Source: an uncultured Clostridia bacterium
Lineage (GTDB): Bacteria; Bacillota; Clostridia; Christensenellales; Borkfalkiaceae
Assembly (NCBI GenBank): GCA_947627665.1
Contig: CANQWX010000018.1
Span: 1 to 38,985 of the forward strand
Length of the DNA: 38,985 bases
Reading direction: 5' to 3'
Position 1 is the stretch's first letter. Every line of letters starts with the position of its first letter. This document shows positions 22,811-31,575 of the stretch, piece by piece. Below the pieces are notes generated by a model. That model had not been told where the DNA came from. It was given only the letters and a program-made list of their open reading frames with translations, and searched no databases. A program made the position numbers and the translations under genes.

Positions 22811-24564
22811 GCTATACGGGAAAAGCGCAGGCGGCTCCCAAACTGCTTCTCTGCCTAAAACGCCTTGAATACCGCGGATACGATTCGGCGGGCATTGCCG
22901 TTTTGTGCGAAGATAACTTTTCCGTCTATAAGCGAAAGGGAAGGGTAGACGAGCTGGAGGGTGCAAAGGCGCTATCTGGTACGACCGGGATCGGACATAC
23001 GAGGTGGGCGACCCACGGCGAGCCGTCCGAAAAGAACGCGCATCCGCACCTATACGGACGGTATGCGGTCGTGCACAACGGGATCATCGAAAACTACCGA
23101 CAACTCAAAGAGGAGTGTGAAGCCCGCGGGGAGCGCTTTACCTCGGAAACGGACAGCGAGGTCATCGCCCACTTGCTCGACTTTTACGATGAGGGGGACG
23201 TCTTAACGGCGTTACGGAAAACTTGCGCAAGGCTTATCGGTTCCTACGCCTTGGCGGTCATGCGCCGCGATCGTGCGGACGCTCTCTATGCGGCGCGGCG
23301 GAAAAGCCCGCTCATCGTCGGAAGGGGAAACGACGGGTTATACGTTGCCAGCGATGTGCCTGCGATCGCGGAATGCGGAGAACTTTATTCGCTTGCGGAC
23401 GGCGAATTTGCCCTGTTACAACAGGACACGATCAAATTCTTCCGCGAAGAAGGGGAGATCGGCAAGGAACAGATGAAATTGACGTCGCGCGCGGAATTTC
23501 CAGATAAGGGCGGCTATGCGCACTATATGTGGAAAGAAATGTGCGAAATTCCCGCTGCAATCGCACATTCCATTATAAATTTTGATTCCGATCCTCGATT
23601 TTCGGCATTTAACATAGTACTATGCCACACAAAGTATGTGCAGATCGTTGCCTGCGGGACGGCATATCACAGCGGGATCGCGGCAAAATATCTGATCGAG
23701 CGGGCCGCGCGCATTCCCGTGGAGGTGACAGTCGCCAGCGAATACCGATACGGCGATCCCATCATCCGGGAGGGAACGCTTACCCTTGCCGTCAGCCAGA
23801 GCGGGGAAACTGCCGATACGCTTGCGGCGGCTCAGCTCGCAAAAGAGCGCGGGGCGACCGTCGTCGCAGTCACAAACGCTCCCGATTCGTCTATCACCCG
23901 GATCGCGCATTTTGTGCTTTTGACGCAGGCGGGGCGAGAGATCGCGGTAGCGGCGACCAAGAGCTTCAACGCGCAGCTTGCGCTGCTGTATTCATTCGGC
24001 ACGGCGCTTGCGGCGCAGCAGGGTAAAACAGCAGACCGCAGCGCGCTGCTTTCGCTCCCCGCGCTGGCCGAACAGACCCTTTCCCGCGTGGAAAAGTTAA
24101 AAATGACCGCACCCTTTTATGCGCAGGCGCGGAGCGTTTACTTCATCGGACGGGGCGCGGACTATTGCGCCGCCCTCGAGGGAAGTCTGAAGCTCAAGGA
24201 GATCTCCTATCTCCCGAGCGAGGGTTATCCCGCGGGAGAGCTTAAACACGGCACCCTTGCGCTGGTGGATGAGGGGACGCCCGTCGTAGCCATCCTCACC
24301 CAAAGGGCAGTCGCGGAAAAGACCATGAACGCCGTTTCCGAAGTGTACGCACGGGGCGGAAAGGTGCTGCTTATAACGAGTTTTCCCGAATATACGGCGC
24401 GTAAGGAGGTCAGCGTGAGCATTCTTCTTCCTGCTTGCGAAGAGCTTTATTCGCCCATTCTTTCGGTCATCCCCCTGCAAGCGCTCGCTTATTATACTGC
24501 CCTCGCCCGCGGAAACGACCCCGATAAACCGCGAAACCTTGCCAAGAGCGTAACGGTAGAATAA
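22795..24564 (+). CDS. glmS: glutamine-fructose-6-phosphate aminotransferase
   Basis: 589 residues; makes glucosamine 6-phosphate from fructose 6-phosphate and glutamine, the first step to UDP-GlcNAc. Starts MCGIIGYTG so that Cys2 is the glutaminase nucleophile; GHTRWATHGEPSEKNAHPH follows. Two SIS isomerase domains come after (SQSGETADT; AATKSFNAQ; PSEGYPAGELKHG) and the usual C-terminal LAKSVTVE. GAGGAGG before the ATG lies inside glmM. No glmS ribozyme is present directly upstream because the coding regions overlap. The short linker between glutaminase and isomerase (about 245-285) is a little unusual in sequence but keeps the frame. Confidence 0.96.
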   Translation: MCGIIGYTGKAQAAPKLLLCLKRLEYRGYDSAGIAVLCEDNFSVYKRKGRVDELEGAKALSGTTGIGHTRWATHGEPSEKNAHPHLYGRYAVVHNGIIENYRQLKEECEARGERFTSETDSEVIAHLLDFYDEGDVLTALRKTCARLIGSYALAVMRRDRADALYAARRKSPLIVGRGNDGLYVASDVPAIAECGELYSLADGEFALLQQDTIKFFREEGEIGKEQMKLTSRAEFPDKGGYAHYMWKEMCEIPAAIAHSIINFDSDPRFSAFNIVLCHTKYVQIVACGTAYHSGIAAKYLIERAARIPVEVTVASEYRYGDPIIREGTLTLAVSQSGETADTLAAAQLAKERGATVVAVTNAPDSSITRIAHFVLLTQAGREIAVAATKSFNAQLALLYSFGTALAAQQGKTADRSALLSLPALAEQTLSRVEKLKMTAPFYAQARSVYFIGRGADYCAALEGSLKLKEISYLPSEGYPAGELKHGTLALVDEGTPVVAILTQRAVAEKTMNAVSEVYARGGKVLLITSFPEYTARKEVSVSILLPACEELYSPILSVIPLQALAYYTALARGNDPDKPRNLAKSVTVE

Positions 24565-24568
24565 AAAT

Positions 24569-24603
24569 GCGGCGCGGCGTGGAAAAATTCCACGCCGCGC
24601 CGC
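24569..24603. terminator. perfect hairpin after glmS
   Basis: GCGGCGCGGCGTGGAA / TTCCACGCCGCGCCGC around AAA, 16 bp. It lies between convergent glmS and the antiporter gene. No U-tract on either side. Confidence 0.7.
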
Positions 24604-24634
24604 TCCGTCGGGCGAAATGTCACAATAGAACAGT

Positions 24635-25885
24635 TTATCTGGTTTTGAGCAATTTTTTCTCCTCATGCCCGTAGGACCACTTCAGCAAGATGGGCGTCAG
24701 AATGGAGGAGAGGAGAATGATCAGAATGACAAAGGGGAATACGGCGGGATCGACAAGCCCGCACGCCACGCCCTTTTCGGTGCAGATCAGCACGACTTCG
24801 GCGCGGACCATCATGCCGAGACCCACGCGGAAGGAATCATGGAAGGAGAATTTGCACATTTTGGCACCCACGCCACAACCGATGAGTTTTCCGAGCAGCG
24901 CCGCAGCCACATAGACGCAACCGAATGCAAGGAAGGGCAGGTCGATCTGCGAAAAGTAATCGATGTTTGCGATGCCGATGTTGGCGAAAAAGACGGGGGA
25001 AAAGAAGAGGTACCCCATGGTGTCGACCTTGTTCTCCACATAGGGCGTTTCGGAGAGCGTGCCGCCGAGCAGGATCCCCGCAAGATATGCCCCCGTGATG
25101 TCTGCGACCCCGAACAACTTCTCCGCGCAGTAAGCATAGACAAAACATGCTACCAAGGAGAGAATGGGCACACGGCGGTTATGGGGCGCCTTCCGCTCCA
25201 TGATATCGAAGGCCTTTCTCAGCCCGACGCCGAGGGCGATAAAGACGACGAAGAACAGGACGATCTTTATCATGACGAGCCACGCGTTGGGCGCAAACCA
25301 GTCCCAGCCCGCCTCACCGCCGTTTTGCCCCGAGGAAAAGCCCGTGAGCACGGAGAGGATAATGATGCCGATCACATCGTCGATCACAGCAGCCGCAACG
25401 ATGGAGGTACCCACCTTGCTCTCGAGCTTGCCGAGTTCTTTCAGGACCGCTACGGTGACGGATACCGACGTCGCCGTCAGGATCGCGCCGTAGAAGAGCC
25501 AATTGAGCGCGTTCTCGCCCGGGCTGCGGAAGAGAAAAGAAACGAGCGTACCGAGCGCCATGGGTACGGCGACGCCCATACAGGTGATGACGACGGAGGC
25601 CACGCCCGTCGATTTGAGCTGCTTGAGATCGGTCCCCAGACCTGCGGAGAACATGATAAGGACGACGCCGAGCTTGGAAAATACGCCGAGCACCTCGCCG
25701 ACGAGCGGGGAGAAGAAGGCGTATTGCAACGGCTCCCACGGGATATATTTCAACAGCCCGATCAAAATGCCCGCCACAAGCATCCCGATGACCGTCGGCA
25801 TACCGATCCGATGGGCGCCCAAGCCCATCAGCTTGCCGAGGCACAGGATCAGCGCAAGGGGGAGTAAAACCTCAAAAGCTTCCAT
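24635..25885 (-). CDS. cation:proton antiporter (CPA2 type)
   Basis: 416 residues with about 11-12 membrane helices. Helix patterns match the Na+/H+ exchanger domain of the CPA2 (KefB/NapA-like) group: LIMFSAGLGTDL, then ATSVSVTVAVLKELG and the buried VIDDVIGI carrying the two ion-binding aspartates (about residue 168). GAYLAGILLGG and a late FFANIGIANID helix follow. No C-terminal RCK/TrkA-N domain. It exchanges Na+ or K+ for protons across the membrane. AAAGGA precedes the ATG. It is divergent from mrnC. Confidence 0.9.
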   Translation of the reverse strand: MEAFEVLLPLALILCLGKLMGLGAHRIGMPTVIGMLVAGILIGLLKYIPWEPLQYAFFSPLVGEVLGVFSKLGVVLIMFSAGLGTDLKQLKSTGVASVVITCMGVAVPMALGTLVSFLFRSPGENALNWLFYGAILTATSVSVTVAVLKELGKLESKVGTSIVAAAVIDDVIGIIILSVLTGFSSGQNGGEAGWDWFAPNAWLVMIKIVLFFVVFIALGVGLRKAFDIMERKAPHNRRVPILSLVACFVYAYCAEKLFGVADITGAYLAGILLGGTLSETPYVENKVDTMGYLFFSPVFFANIGIANIDYFSQIDLPFLAFGCVYVAAALLGKLIGCGVGAKMCKFSFHDSFRVGLGMMVRAEVVLICTEKGVACGLVDPAVFPFVILIILLSSILTPILLKWSYGHEEKKLLKTR

Positions 25886-25917
25886 GTTTTTCCTTTTTCT
25901 TTCAACGACCTCAATCT

Positions 25918-25945
25918 ATTATAGTCGTTTTGATTAAAAAAGCAA
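25918..25945 (-). promoter_or_regulatory. promoter of the antiporter gene
   Basis: On the minus strand: TTGCTT (25940-25945), a 16-nt spacer and TATAAT (25918-25923); start codon 32 nt downstream. Confidence 0.75.
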
Positions 25946-25983
25946 CGAAATTTTCACGCTTTTTCGATTTTTTCGGAGAATGC

Positions 25984-26012
25984 TTGTCAAGCGCACATTT
26001 TCGTGTTATAAT
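25984..26012 (+). promoter_or_regulatory. promoter of the mrnC operon, leaderless type
   Basis: TTGTCA at 25984-25989, a 17-nt spacer and TATAAT at 26007-26012, then GGAACA and the ATG at 26019. The ATG falls on the expected transcription start. Confidence 0.85.
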
Positions 26013-26018
26013 GGAACA

Positions 26019-26414
26019 ATGGAATTCGAAAATATCCCCGTGGAGCGTGAGCGGGCGCGGCAGATGAGTCCCGTCGTGCTGGCGTTTGTGGGCGACGCCG
26101 TTTATACGCTGCTCGTGCGGCAAAGCTTGGCGCTTTCGAGCGCCTGCAAGACGGGGGAACTGAACAAACGCGCCTCCGAAGTCGTTTCCGCACACGGCCA
26201 AAGCGCCCGCACGGCGCGGATATTGCCCCTCCTCACCGAGGAGGAATCGGAGATATACCACCGCGGGCGCAACGCCAAAAAGGCGACTAAGAGCAAGAAC
26301 GCAAGCGCTACGGAATACGCCCGTTCCACGGGCTTCGAGGCGGTCGTGGGCTACCTTTACCTCACGGGGCAAAGCGAACGGATCGCAGAACTGTTTTTCA
26401 AGGAAGAGATATGA
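26019..26414 (+). CDS. mrnC: Mini-ribonuclease III (23S rRNA processing)
   Basis: 131 residues; an RNase III catalytic domain without the double-stranded-RNA binding domain, used to trim 23S rRNA. Core PVVLAFVGDAVYTLLVRQ (about 18-35), where the GDAVY acidic residue binds metal, and RGRNAKKATKSKNASATEY followed by STGFEAVVGYLYL near the end. I set the start at ATG 26019 (MEFENIPVER) because the promoter -10 lies inside the longer frame. Its TGA overlaps the rlmB ATG (ATGA). The mrnC-rlmB-sigH order is the same as in Bacillus, where yacP lies before sigH; yacP is absent here. Confidence 0.92.
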   Translation: MEFENIPVERERARQMSPVVLAFVGDAVYTLLVRQSLALSSACKTGELNKRASEVVSAHGQSARTARILPLLTEEESEIYHRGRNAKKATKSKNASATEYARSTGFEAVVGYLYLTGQSERIAELFFKEEI

Positions 26415-27121
26415 AAACTTACGGCCGCAACGCCGTTTTGGAATTGCTCAAAACGGACAAAACGATCGAAAAGATCCTGCTCGAAAAGGGCGCCGTGGGA
26501 ACGCTCGGAAAGATCTTTGCCGAAGCGCGCAAAAAGGGCGTCCGCGTACAGTTTGCGGACCGTACGGCGCTCGACCGCGCCTGCCCCGAGGGACGGCATC
26601 AGGGCGTTATCGCATTCACCACCGACTTTTGCTATGCCGATCTGCATGAACTTTGTATCGGCGACGAAAGTCTAATTGTGCTATGTGACGGGATCGAGGA
26701 CGTCCACAACCTCGGTTCCATTCTCCGCGTGGCGGAATGTGCGGGTGCGGACGGCGTGGTCATACCCTCTTCGCGGGGAGCGAGCGTCACGGAGGCAGTC
26801 GTACGCATTTCGGCGGGCGCGGCGGAGCACATCAAAGTCGCCAAGGTCCCGTCGGTCAACTATGCGGTCGACGAACTGAAAAAGCTCGGCTATTGGGTCT
26901 ATGCGCTCGAAGCGGGCGGCGAGAGCATCTACGACAACAAACTTACGGGAAAGATCGCGCTCGTCGTCGGCGGCGAGGACAGCGGCGTAAAGCGGCTCAC
27001 CAAGGAAAAATGCGACAAGGTGCTTTCCCTGCCGCTCTTCGGAAAAGTCAATTCGCTCAACGCCTCGGTGGCGCTGGGGATCGCAGCTTATGAGGTGGTG
27101 CGTGCAAGGCTCGGAAAGTGA
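26411..27121 (+). CDS. rlmB: 23S rRNA (guanosine-2'-O-)-methyltransferase, RlmB/TrmH family
   Basis: 236 residues, SPOUT methyltransferase. An N-terminal substrate-binding domain (KTYGRNAVLELLK) precedes the knotted domain with motif 1 DGIEDVHNLGSILRVAECAG, motif 2 LVVGGEDSGVKRL and motif 3 PLFGKVNSLNASVALGIAAYE. It should methylate G2251 of 23S rRNA. Coupled to mrnC by overlapping ATGA. The frame of sigH begins inside its 3' end. Confidence 0.94.
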   Translation: MKTYGRNAVLELLKTDKTIEKILLEKGAVGTLGKIFAEARKKGVRVQFADRTALDRACPEGRHQGVIAFTTDFCYADLHELCIGDESLIVLCDGIEDVHNLGSILRVAECAGADGVVIPSSRGASVTEAVVRISAGAAEHIKVAKVPSVNYAVDELKKLGYWVYALEAGGESIYDNKLTGKIALVVGGEDSGVKRLTKEKCDKVLSLPLFGKVNSLNASVALGIAAYEVVRARLGK

Positions 27122-27671
27122 CGAAATGCTTGTCAAAAAAGCGCAGGCGGGAGAGCGTGAAGCGACGGAAAAACTCCTGCGGCGCTATATGAACATGGTG
27201 CTTGCCCGCGCGCGCCGTTTTTTCCTTGCGGGGGGGGATACCGACGACCTCGTGCAGGAGGGAATGATCGGGCTGTATTCCGCCGTCAACGAGTACAGCG
27301 AAGCGGAGGGGAAGAGTTTCAAAAATTTTGCCTATCTCTGCGTCACGCGGCAGATCCTCGACGCCGTGAAACGTTCGGGCCGCAGAAAGAACAGCCCGCT
27401 CAACAATTCGCTCTCCCTGTCCGATCCCGGGTTGGAGGAATTCGCGGAAAACAAGGATCCCGAAGCCTTCCTGCTCGACGATGAGTCCCGCGCCGAGTTC
27501 CGCTTGAAACTCATGCGGACGCTCTCCGATTTTGAGTTCCGCGTCATGACGATGTACCTCGAAGGCATGAGCTATCTCGACATCTGCGAGGCAACGGGAA
27601 AGGATATCAAGAGCATTGACAACGCGCTTGCCCGCTCCAAACGCAAGCTACAGCAAGCTTTTTCGAAATAA
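27090..27671 (+). CDS. sigH: RNA polymerase sigma-H factor
   Basis: About 193 residues. Region 2 is ARARRFFLAGGDTDDLVQEGMIGLYSAVNEY, shown in two parts: ARARRFFLAGGDTDDLV then QEGMIGLYSAVNEY; followed by FAYLCVTRQILDAVK. Region 4 is LSDFEFRVMTMYLEGMSYLDIC with IKSIDNALARSKRKL. These match the Spo0H/SigH group, the stationary-phase and early sporulation sigma factor of Bacillus and Clostridium. The start is uncertain: ATG 27090 lies inside rlmB, while GTG 27102 is preceded by GAGGTG. Its presence with dnaX and recR behind it keeps a conserved gene neighbourhood of spore-forming Firmicutes. Confidence 0.92.
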   Translation: MRWCVQGSESDEMLVKKAQAGEREATEKLLRRYMNMVLARARRFFLAGGDTDDLVQEGMIGLYSAVNEYSEAEGKSFKNFAYLCVTRQILDAVKRSGRRKNSPLNNSLSLSDPGLEEFAENKDPEAFLLDDESRAEFRLKLMRTLSDFEFRVMTMYLEGMSYLDICEATGKDIKSIDNALARSKRKLQQAFSK

Positions 27672-27689
27672 ACGGGAGTAAAACGGAAA

Positions 27690-29375
27690 ATGTCTTATCT
27701 TTCACTCTATCGCAGGTTCCGTCCGCGCACCTTCGGCGAAATGGTACGGCAGGAACATGTCATCACTGTCCTCAAGAACCAGATCGGCACGGGAACGGTG
27801 GGGCATGCCTATCTCTTCTGCGGCCCGCGCGGGACGGGAAAGACATCGGCCGCGCGTATCTTTGCGCGCGCCGTCAACTGCGAGGACCCGAAGGACGGTT
27901 CTCCCTGCGGGACGTGTCCCACCTGCCGCGCGCTGGAGGGGAGCCTCGACGTCACCGAGATCGACGCCGCCTCCAACAACGGCGTTGCCGAGATGCGCGA
28001 CCTGCGGGAAAAGGTGCAATATCCGCCCGTCACGGGCAAATATAAAGTTTATATTGTCGATGAGGTCCACATGCTCACGGAGAGCGCCTTCAACGCGCTC
28101 TTAAAGACGCTTGAAGAACCGCCGTCGCACGCGATCTTTATCTTGGCGACCACCGAGCCGCACAAGATCCCCGCCACCATCCTCTCCCGCTGTATGCGCC
28201 TTGATTTCAAGCTGCTTCCCGAAGAAGACCTCGAAAGCCACTTGAAGCGCATTCTCGGCGAGATCGGAAAACCTTACGAGGATGAGGCGGTTTCCGCCAT
28301 TGCCCGCGCGGCTGCGGGAAGCGACCGCGATATGCTCTCCATCGCCGAGATGTGCCTTGCCTACGGCGAGAAACTGACCTACGCGGGCGTGAACGATGTG
28401 CTCGGCGCCGCCGATCTCAACGAAACGAGCGCACTGTGCGAATCGTTGCTCGCTTTCGATATGCCGGCAGCCATCGAAAAGACGGAAAAGATTTTATCGG
28501 CGGGCAAGTCGGTGGGGGTGCTGTGCCGCGATCTTCTCGAAACGCTCAACCGCATCGCCATCGCCAAGACCTGCCGCACGGCGGAAAAACTTCTTTGCTT
28601 GCCCAAGACGCAGTTCGCCCGCATTGCGGAGATCGCCCGAAAATCGGACGGAGGGGCGATCCTGCGCGCGACCGAGATCCTTGCGCGCACGGAAACGGAC
28701 CTAAGGCTTGTTTCTTCGCCGCGCGTCTGTCTGGAAACGGCGATCATGCGGATCTCCGTGCCCGCTGCGGACGACAGCGCAGAAGCGCTCGCCGTGCGCC
28801 TGAGCGGGCTCGAAAAACAGCTGGCAGAGGGGAACTTTGCCCCGTCCGCTCCCGCGCCCACCGCGCCGCCTGTTGCGACCGCTGCCCCCATAGCGCCTCC
28901 CGAAGGTGCTGCGCCTGAAGGGGATTACGATTTCCCTACCGAAGAGCCTGTCTTTGAGGAAGCGATCTTCTCCGACGCGCCGAAAGCTCCGCCCGCGCCG
29001 ACGCCTCTGCCCAAAATCGAAACGGCGCCTGTAACACCGCCGCAGATCGAGCCGGGCACGAGCGCGGAACTTGTTTACGGAAAGTTTATGCGGTTGCTGC
29101 GCAGGACGACCAAAAACGGCGTTCTCTTCACGATGTGCATGGATCTCGAAGCACAATTCGACGGGGAAATGCTCGTGCTCTATACCGAGAGCGAAACCGT
29201 TCTGCGCTCCCTCACCAAAGAGGATCACGCCAAGATCATGGCGGAAGTGTTCTCGCAGCTCGGCGTTTCTTCCCATGATGTGCGCTTGAAGGGGGCGCAA
29301 GTCAAGCAAAGCGGAACGGACGGGCTTGCACAGTTCAAAAAGGACTTCGGGGATCATCCCATCGAAGAGAGATAA
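27690..29375 (+). CDS. dnaX: DNA polymerase III subunits gamma/tau
   Basis: 561 residues, clamp-loader ATPase. Walker A GPRGTGKTSAAR (about 45), the zinc module CEDPKDGSPCGTCPTC (four Cys), Walker B IVDEVHMLT, sensor 1 LATTEPHKIP, then domain III and a Pro/Ala-rich linker (about 380-450, APAPTAPPVATAAPIAPP). The C-terminal tau-like domain follows (LVYGKFMRLLRRTTKNGVLF). GGGAG lies upstream of the ATG. No frameshift signal for a separate gamma form was identified. It leads dnaX-ybaB-recR. Confidence 0.96.
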   Translation: MSYLSLYRRFRPRTFGEMVRQEHVITVLKNQIGTGTVGHAYLFCGPRGTGKTSAARIFARAVNCEDPKDGSPCGTCPTCRALEGSLDVTEIDAASNNGVAEMRDLREKVQYPPVTGKYKVYIVDEVHMLTESAFNALLKTLEEPPSHAIFILATTEPHKIPATILSRCMRLDFKLLPEEDLESHLKRILGEIGKPYEDEAVSAIARAAAGSDRDMLSIAEMCLAYGEKLTYAGVNDVLGAADLNETSALCESLLAFDMPAAIEKTEKILSAGKSVGVLCRDLLETLNRIAIAKTCRTAEKLLCLPKTQFARIAEIARKSDGGAILRATEILARTETDLRLVSSPRVCLETAIMRISVPAADDSAEALAVRLSGLEKQLAEGNFAPSAPAPTAPPVATAAPIAPPEGAAPEGDYDFPTEEPVFEEAIFSDAPKAPPAPTPLPKIETAPVTPPQIEPGTSAELVYGKFMRLLRRTTKNGVLFTMCMDLEAQFDGEMLVLYTESETVLRSLTKEDHAKIMAEVFSQLGVSSHDVRLKGAQVKQSGTDGLAQFKKDFGDHPIEER

Positions 29376-29389
29376 AGGAGAATTCAACA

Positions 29390-29728
29390 ATGCCGAATTA
29401 TAACCGCGGAGGCGCAGGCATGGGGGGCATGCAAAACCTCATGAAGCAAGCGCAAAAGATGCAAGAGGAGATGGCGGAAACAGAGAAGCTGCTCGACGAA
29501 TGGGAGATCGTCGGTACGAGCGGCGGCGAAGCGGTTGTGGTATATATGAACGCGAAAAAGATCATCGACGGCATCGAGATCGATAAATCCGTCATTGACC
29601 CCGAGGACGAAGAGATGCTCGAGGACCTTGTCCTCGCGGCGGTCCTCGACGGTTACAAAAAGGCGGACGAGGTCTATCAGGAAAAGATGGGCAAATTCAA
29701 CATGGGCGGCTTGGGAGGACTCCTTTAA
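29390..29728 (+). CDS. ybaB: YbaB/EbfC nucleoid-associated protein
   Basis: 112 residues. Helical N-terminus MQNLMKQAQKMQEEMAETEK, then the beta core TSGGEAVVVYMNAKKIIDGIEID and the motif DPEDEEMLEDLVLAAVLDG. Glycine/methionine-rich ends (GGAGMGGM, MGGLGGLL) are usual in the family. Binds DNA as a dimer; sits as always between dnaX and recR. GGAGAATTCAACA lies before the ATG. Confidence 0.95.
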   Translation: MPNYNRGGAGMGGMQNLMKQAQKMQEEMAETEKLLDEWEIVGTSGGEAVVVYMNAKKIIDGIEIDKSVIDPEDEEMLEDLVLAAVLDGYKKADEVYQEKMGKFNMGGLGGLL

Positions 29729-30322
29729 GTGGAAGTGTTTATCGAGCCGATCGGAAGACTCATCAATGAATTTTCCCGCCTTCCCGGCGTGGGAAAAAAG
29801 ACGGCGCAGCGGTATGCCTATAAGGTGATCAACATGCCCGAGCACGAGGTCCGCGACTTCGCGGACGCCCTTCTTGCCGCCAAGCAAAAGGTCCGCTTTT
29901 GCAAAGTGTGCGGCAATTTCAGCGAGGAGGAAGTCTGCGAGATCTGTAAGCAGCGCGACCCCTCCGTGATCTGCGTCGTCAAGGAACCGAAGGACGTCAT
30001 TGCGCTCGAAAAATTGCATGAATTCAAGGGCGTCTACCATGTTTTGCACGGCGTGCTCGACCCGATGAACGGCGTTTCGGCAAACGATATCCGCATCCAC
30101 GAGCTGCTTTCCCGCATCCAAGAGGGCGAAGCCAAAGAAGTGATCATGGCGACCAACCCCGACGTGGAGGGAGAGGCGACCGCGATGTATATCGCAAAAC
30201 TGCTCAAACCTTTCGGAGTGAAGGTCACGCGGCTCTCCCGCGGCATCCCCATCGGCTCCGAACTCGAATATACCGATGAGGTGACGCTTGCCCGCGCCCT
30301 GATCGAACGCAAGGAGATATGA
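29729..30322 (+). CDS. recR: recombination protein RecR
   Basis: 197 residues. Helix-hairpin-helix [16 protein letters not shown], a C4 zinc finger [16 protein letters not shown], then a Toprim domain ([16 protein letters not shown] .. [19 protein letters not shown]) and the C-terminal [22 protein letters not shown]. Works with RecO/RecF in gap repair. GTG start at 29729 follows the ybaB stop without a gap; the ribosome site is within ybaB (GGGAGGACTCC). Confidence 0.96.
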   Translation: MEVFIEPIGRLINEFSRLPGVGKKTAQRYAYKVINMPEHEVRDFADALLAAKQKVRFCKVCGNFSEEEVCEICKQRDPSVICVVKEPKDVIALEKLHEFKGVYHVLHGVLDPMNGVSANDIRIHELLSRIQEGEAKEVIMATNPDVEGEATAMYIAKLLKPFGVKVTRLSRGIPIGSELEYTDEVTLARALIERKEI

Positions 30323-30329
30323 GATAACG

Positions 30330-31304
30330 ATGAAGATCAGTGTGCTTGGCTGCGGAAGATGGGGAAGTTTTATCGCTTGGTATCTCTCCCGAAAGGGGAA
30401 CGACGTCATCAGCTGGGGTCCGGAAGATTCCGATTCTTATAAAATATTGAAGGAAACGGGCAGAAACGAATATCTTGCGCTCGACGGAAAGATCCATTTG
30501 ACTTGCGATCTCGAAGAAGCGGTCACACAGGCGGAGATCATCGTGATCTCCATCTCTTCGCAGGGTCTGCGCGGCTTTATGCAGCGCGTGACGCAGTACA
30601 AAGTTTCGGACAAGATCTTCGTGCTCTGCATGAAGGGGATCGAGGTGGATACGGGAAAGAGGCTGTCCGAGGTGCTTACCGAGAGCGGGATCTCCCCCGA
30701 TAAGATCGCGGTTTGGGTCGGCCCCGGGCACATTCAGAGCTTTGTACAGGGCGTGCCGAACTGCATGGTCATCGATTCCGCCAATGAAAAGCTGAAGCGC
30801 GAACTTGCGGACAATTTCCGCAGCGATCTGATCCGCTTTTACTACGGCGAAGATCTGATCGGCACGGAGATCGGCGCGGCGGCGAAAAACGTCATGGGCA
30901 TCGCCGCGGGCGTTTTGGACGTCATCTGCGTTCCGCTCAAGGGGCCGCTCATGTCCCGCGGCGCGCGCGAAGTGGCACGGCTCATCAAGGCCATGGGGGG
31001 GAATGAGCTTTCCGCCTATGGGCTTGCCCACCTCGGCGACTATGAAACGACCCTCTTCTCGACCTATTCCCACAACCGCATGTACGGCGAAATGCTCGCA
31101 AAGGGGCAGCGCTTTACAAAACTCGCGGAAGGGGTAGCGACCTCCAAAGCGATGAAACTTTTGGGAGAAAAATACGGCGTGGAGCTTCCCATCACCGAAG
31201 TCGTATACGATGTCTGCTACGGCACGGAGGGGAACGACGAGGAGCGCTGCCGCGCTGCGATCTCAAATCTCTTCTCGCGCAGCCCGAAGCGGGAAATGTA
31301 CTGA
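30330..31304 (+). CDS. gpsA: glycerol-3-phosphate dehydrogenase [NAD(P)+]
   Basis: 324 residues; reduces dihydroxyacetone phosphate to sn-glycerol 3-phosphate for phospholipid synthesis. Rossmann motif VLGCGRWGSFIAWYL, ISISSQGLRGF, KGIEVDTGKRLSEVL, VWVGPGHIQSFV, and the catalytic Lys in EIGAAAKNVMGIAAG, with SRGAREVARLIKAMGG following. Somewhat divergent from the classical ALKNV/RG pattern but clearly the family. GAGATATGAGATAACG lies before the ATG; it is the last gene of the run. Confidence 0.93.
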   Translation: MKISVLGCGRWGSFIAWYLSRKGNDVISWGPEDSDSYKILKETGRNEYLALDGKIHLTCDLEEAVTQAEIIVISISSQGLRGFMQRVTQYKVSDKIFVLCMKGIEVDTGKRLSEVLTESGISPDKIAVWVGPGHIQSFVQGVPNCMVIDSANEKLKRELADNFRSDLIRFYYGEDLIGTEIGAAAKNVMGIAAGVLDVICVPLKGPLMSRGAREVARLIKAMGGNELSAYGLAHLGDYETTLFSTYSHNRMYGEMLAKGQRFTKLAEGVATSKAMKLLGEKYGVELPITEVVYDVCYGTEGNDEERCRAAISNLFSRSPKREMY

Positions 31305-31350
31305 AAATAAAAGTTTTGCAAAATTTTTTTGTCGATTGGGTGTTCTTTGC

Positions 31351-31379
31351 TTGACAAAGTGCAATTTTTTGTTTAAAAT
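31351..31379 (+). promoter_or_regulatory. promoter of tRNA-Val
   Basis: TTGACA at 31351-31356, a 17-nt spacer and TAAAAT at 31374-31379, 19 nt before the tRNA 5' end. Confidence 0.85.
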
Positions 31380-31398
31380 ATGTTCGTTAAGCCTTTGC

Positions 31399-31475
31399 GG
31401 GGGTTTAGCTCAGTTGGCTAGAGCGCATGCTTGACGTGCATGAGGTCACAGGTTCGAGCCCTGTAGTCCCCACCA
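31399..31475 (+). tRNA. tRNA-Val(GAC)
   Basis: 77 nt. Acceptor GGGGGTT/AGTCCCC (two G-U type pairs), D-arm GCTC..GAGC, anticodon stem CATGC/GCATG with loop TTGACGT giving GAC (Val), T-loop TTCGAGC, discriminator A and encoded CCA. Single-gene unit with its own promoter. Confidence 0.92.
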
Positions 31476-31528
31476 AAAACTCTGTATATCGTGCTGTTTC
31501 TATTGTTACGCCGATATGTGGGGTTTTA
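31469..31528 (+). terminator. terminator-like structure after tRNA-Val
   Basis: ATATCG/CGATAT (31486-31491 and about 31514-31519) with an outer CCCCAC/GTGGGG, followed by a T-rich run TTTTATTTTTT. The outer arm uses bases of the tRNA's acceptor strand. Confidence 0.55.
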
Positions 31529-31540
31529 TTTTTTGCCCCG

Positions 31541-31569
31541 GGACCGCTTTCTCTGACGGGCGGTCCCCG
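31541..31569. other. short hairpin
   Basis: GGGACCG and CGGTCCC flank a 13-nt loop between the tRNA-Val terminator and the tRNA-tail element. Role unknown. Confidence 0.5.
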
Positions 31570-31575
31570 AAACGA

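Noticed and set aside
18792-23634. Similar AT-rich palindromic 27-mers at 18792-18818 and 23608-23634 (22 of 27 equal), the second inside glmS
   Set aside because: At this window size such a match can arise by chance, and the glmS copy is plain coding sequence in frame.
24665-25867. 400-codon plus-strand frame opposite the antiporter gene
   Set aside because: Composition (His, Asp, Glu, Arg in repeats) is that of a shadow of a membrane-protein gene; no start signals.
27672-27689. Signal recognition particle RNA before dnaX
   Set aside because: The gap is only 18 nt; the RNA often found here in Firmicutes is absent.
31476-31575. A third tRNA-tail element after tRNA-Val
   Set aside because: No second copy of the tRNA-Val 3' end and no core signature is present downstream of it.
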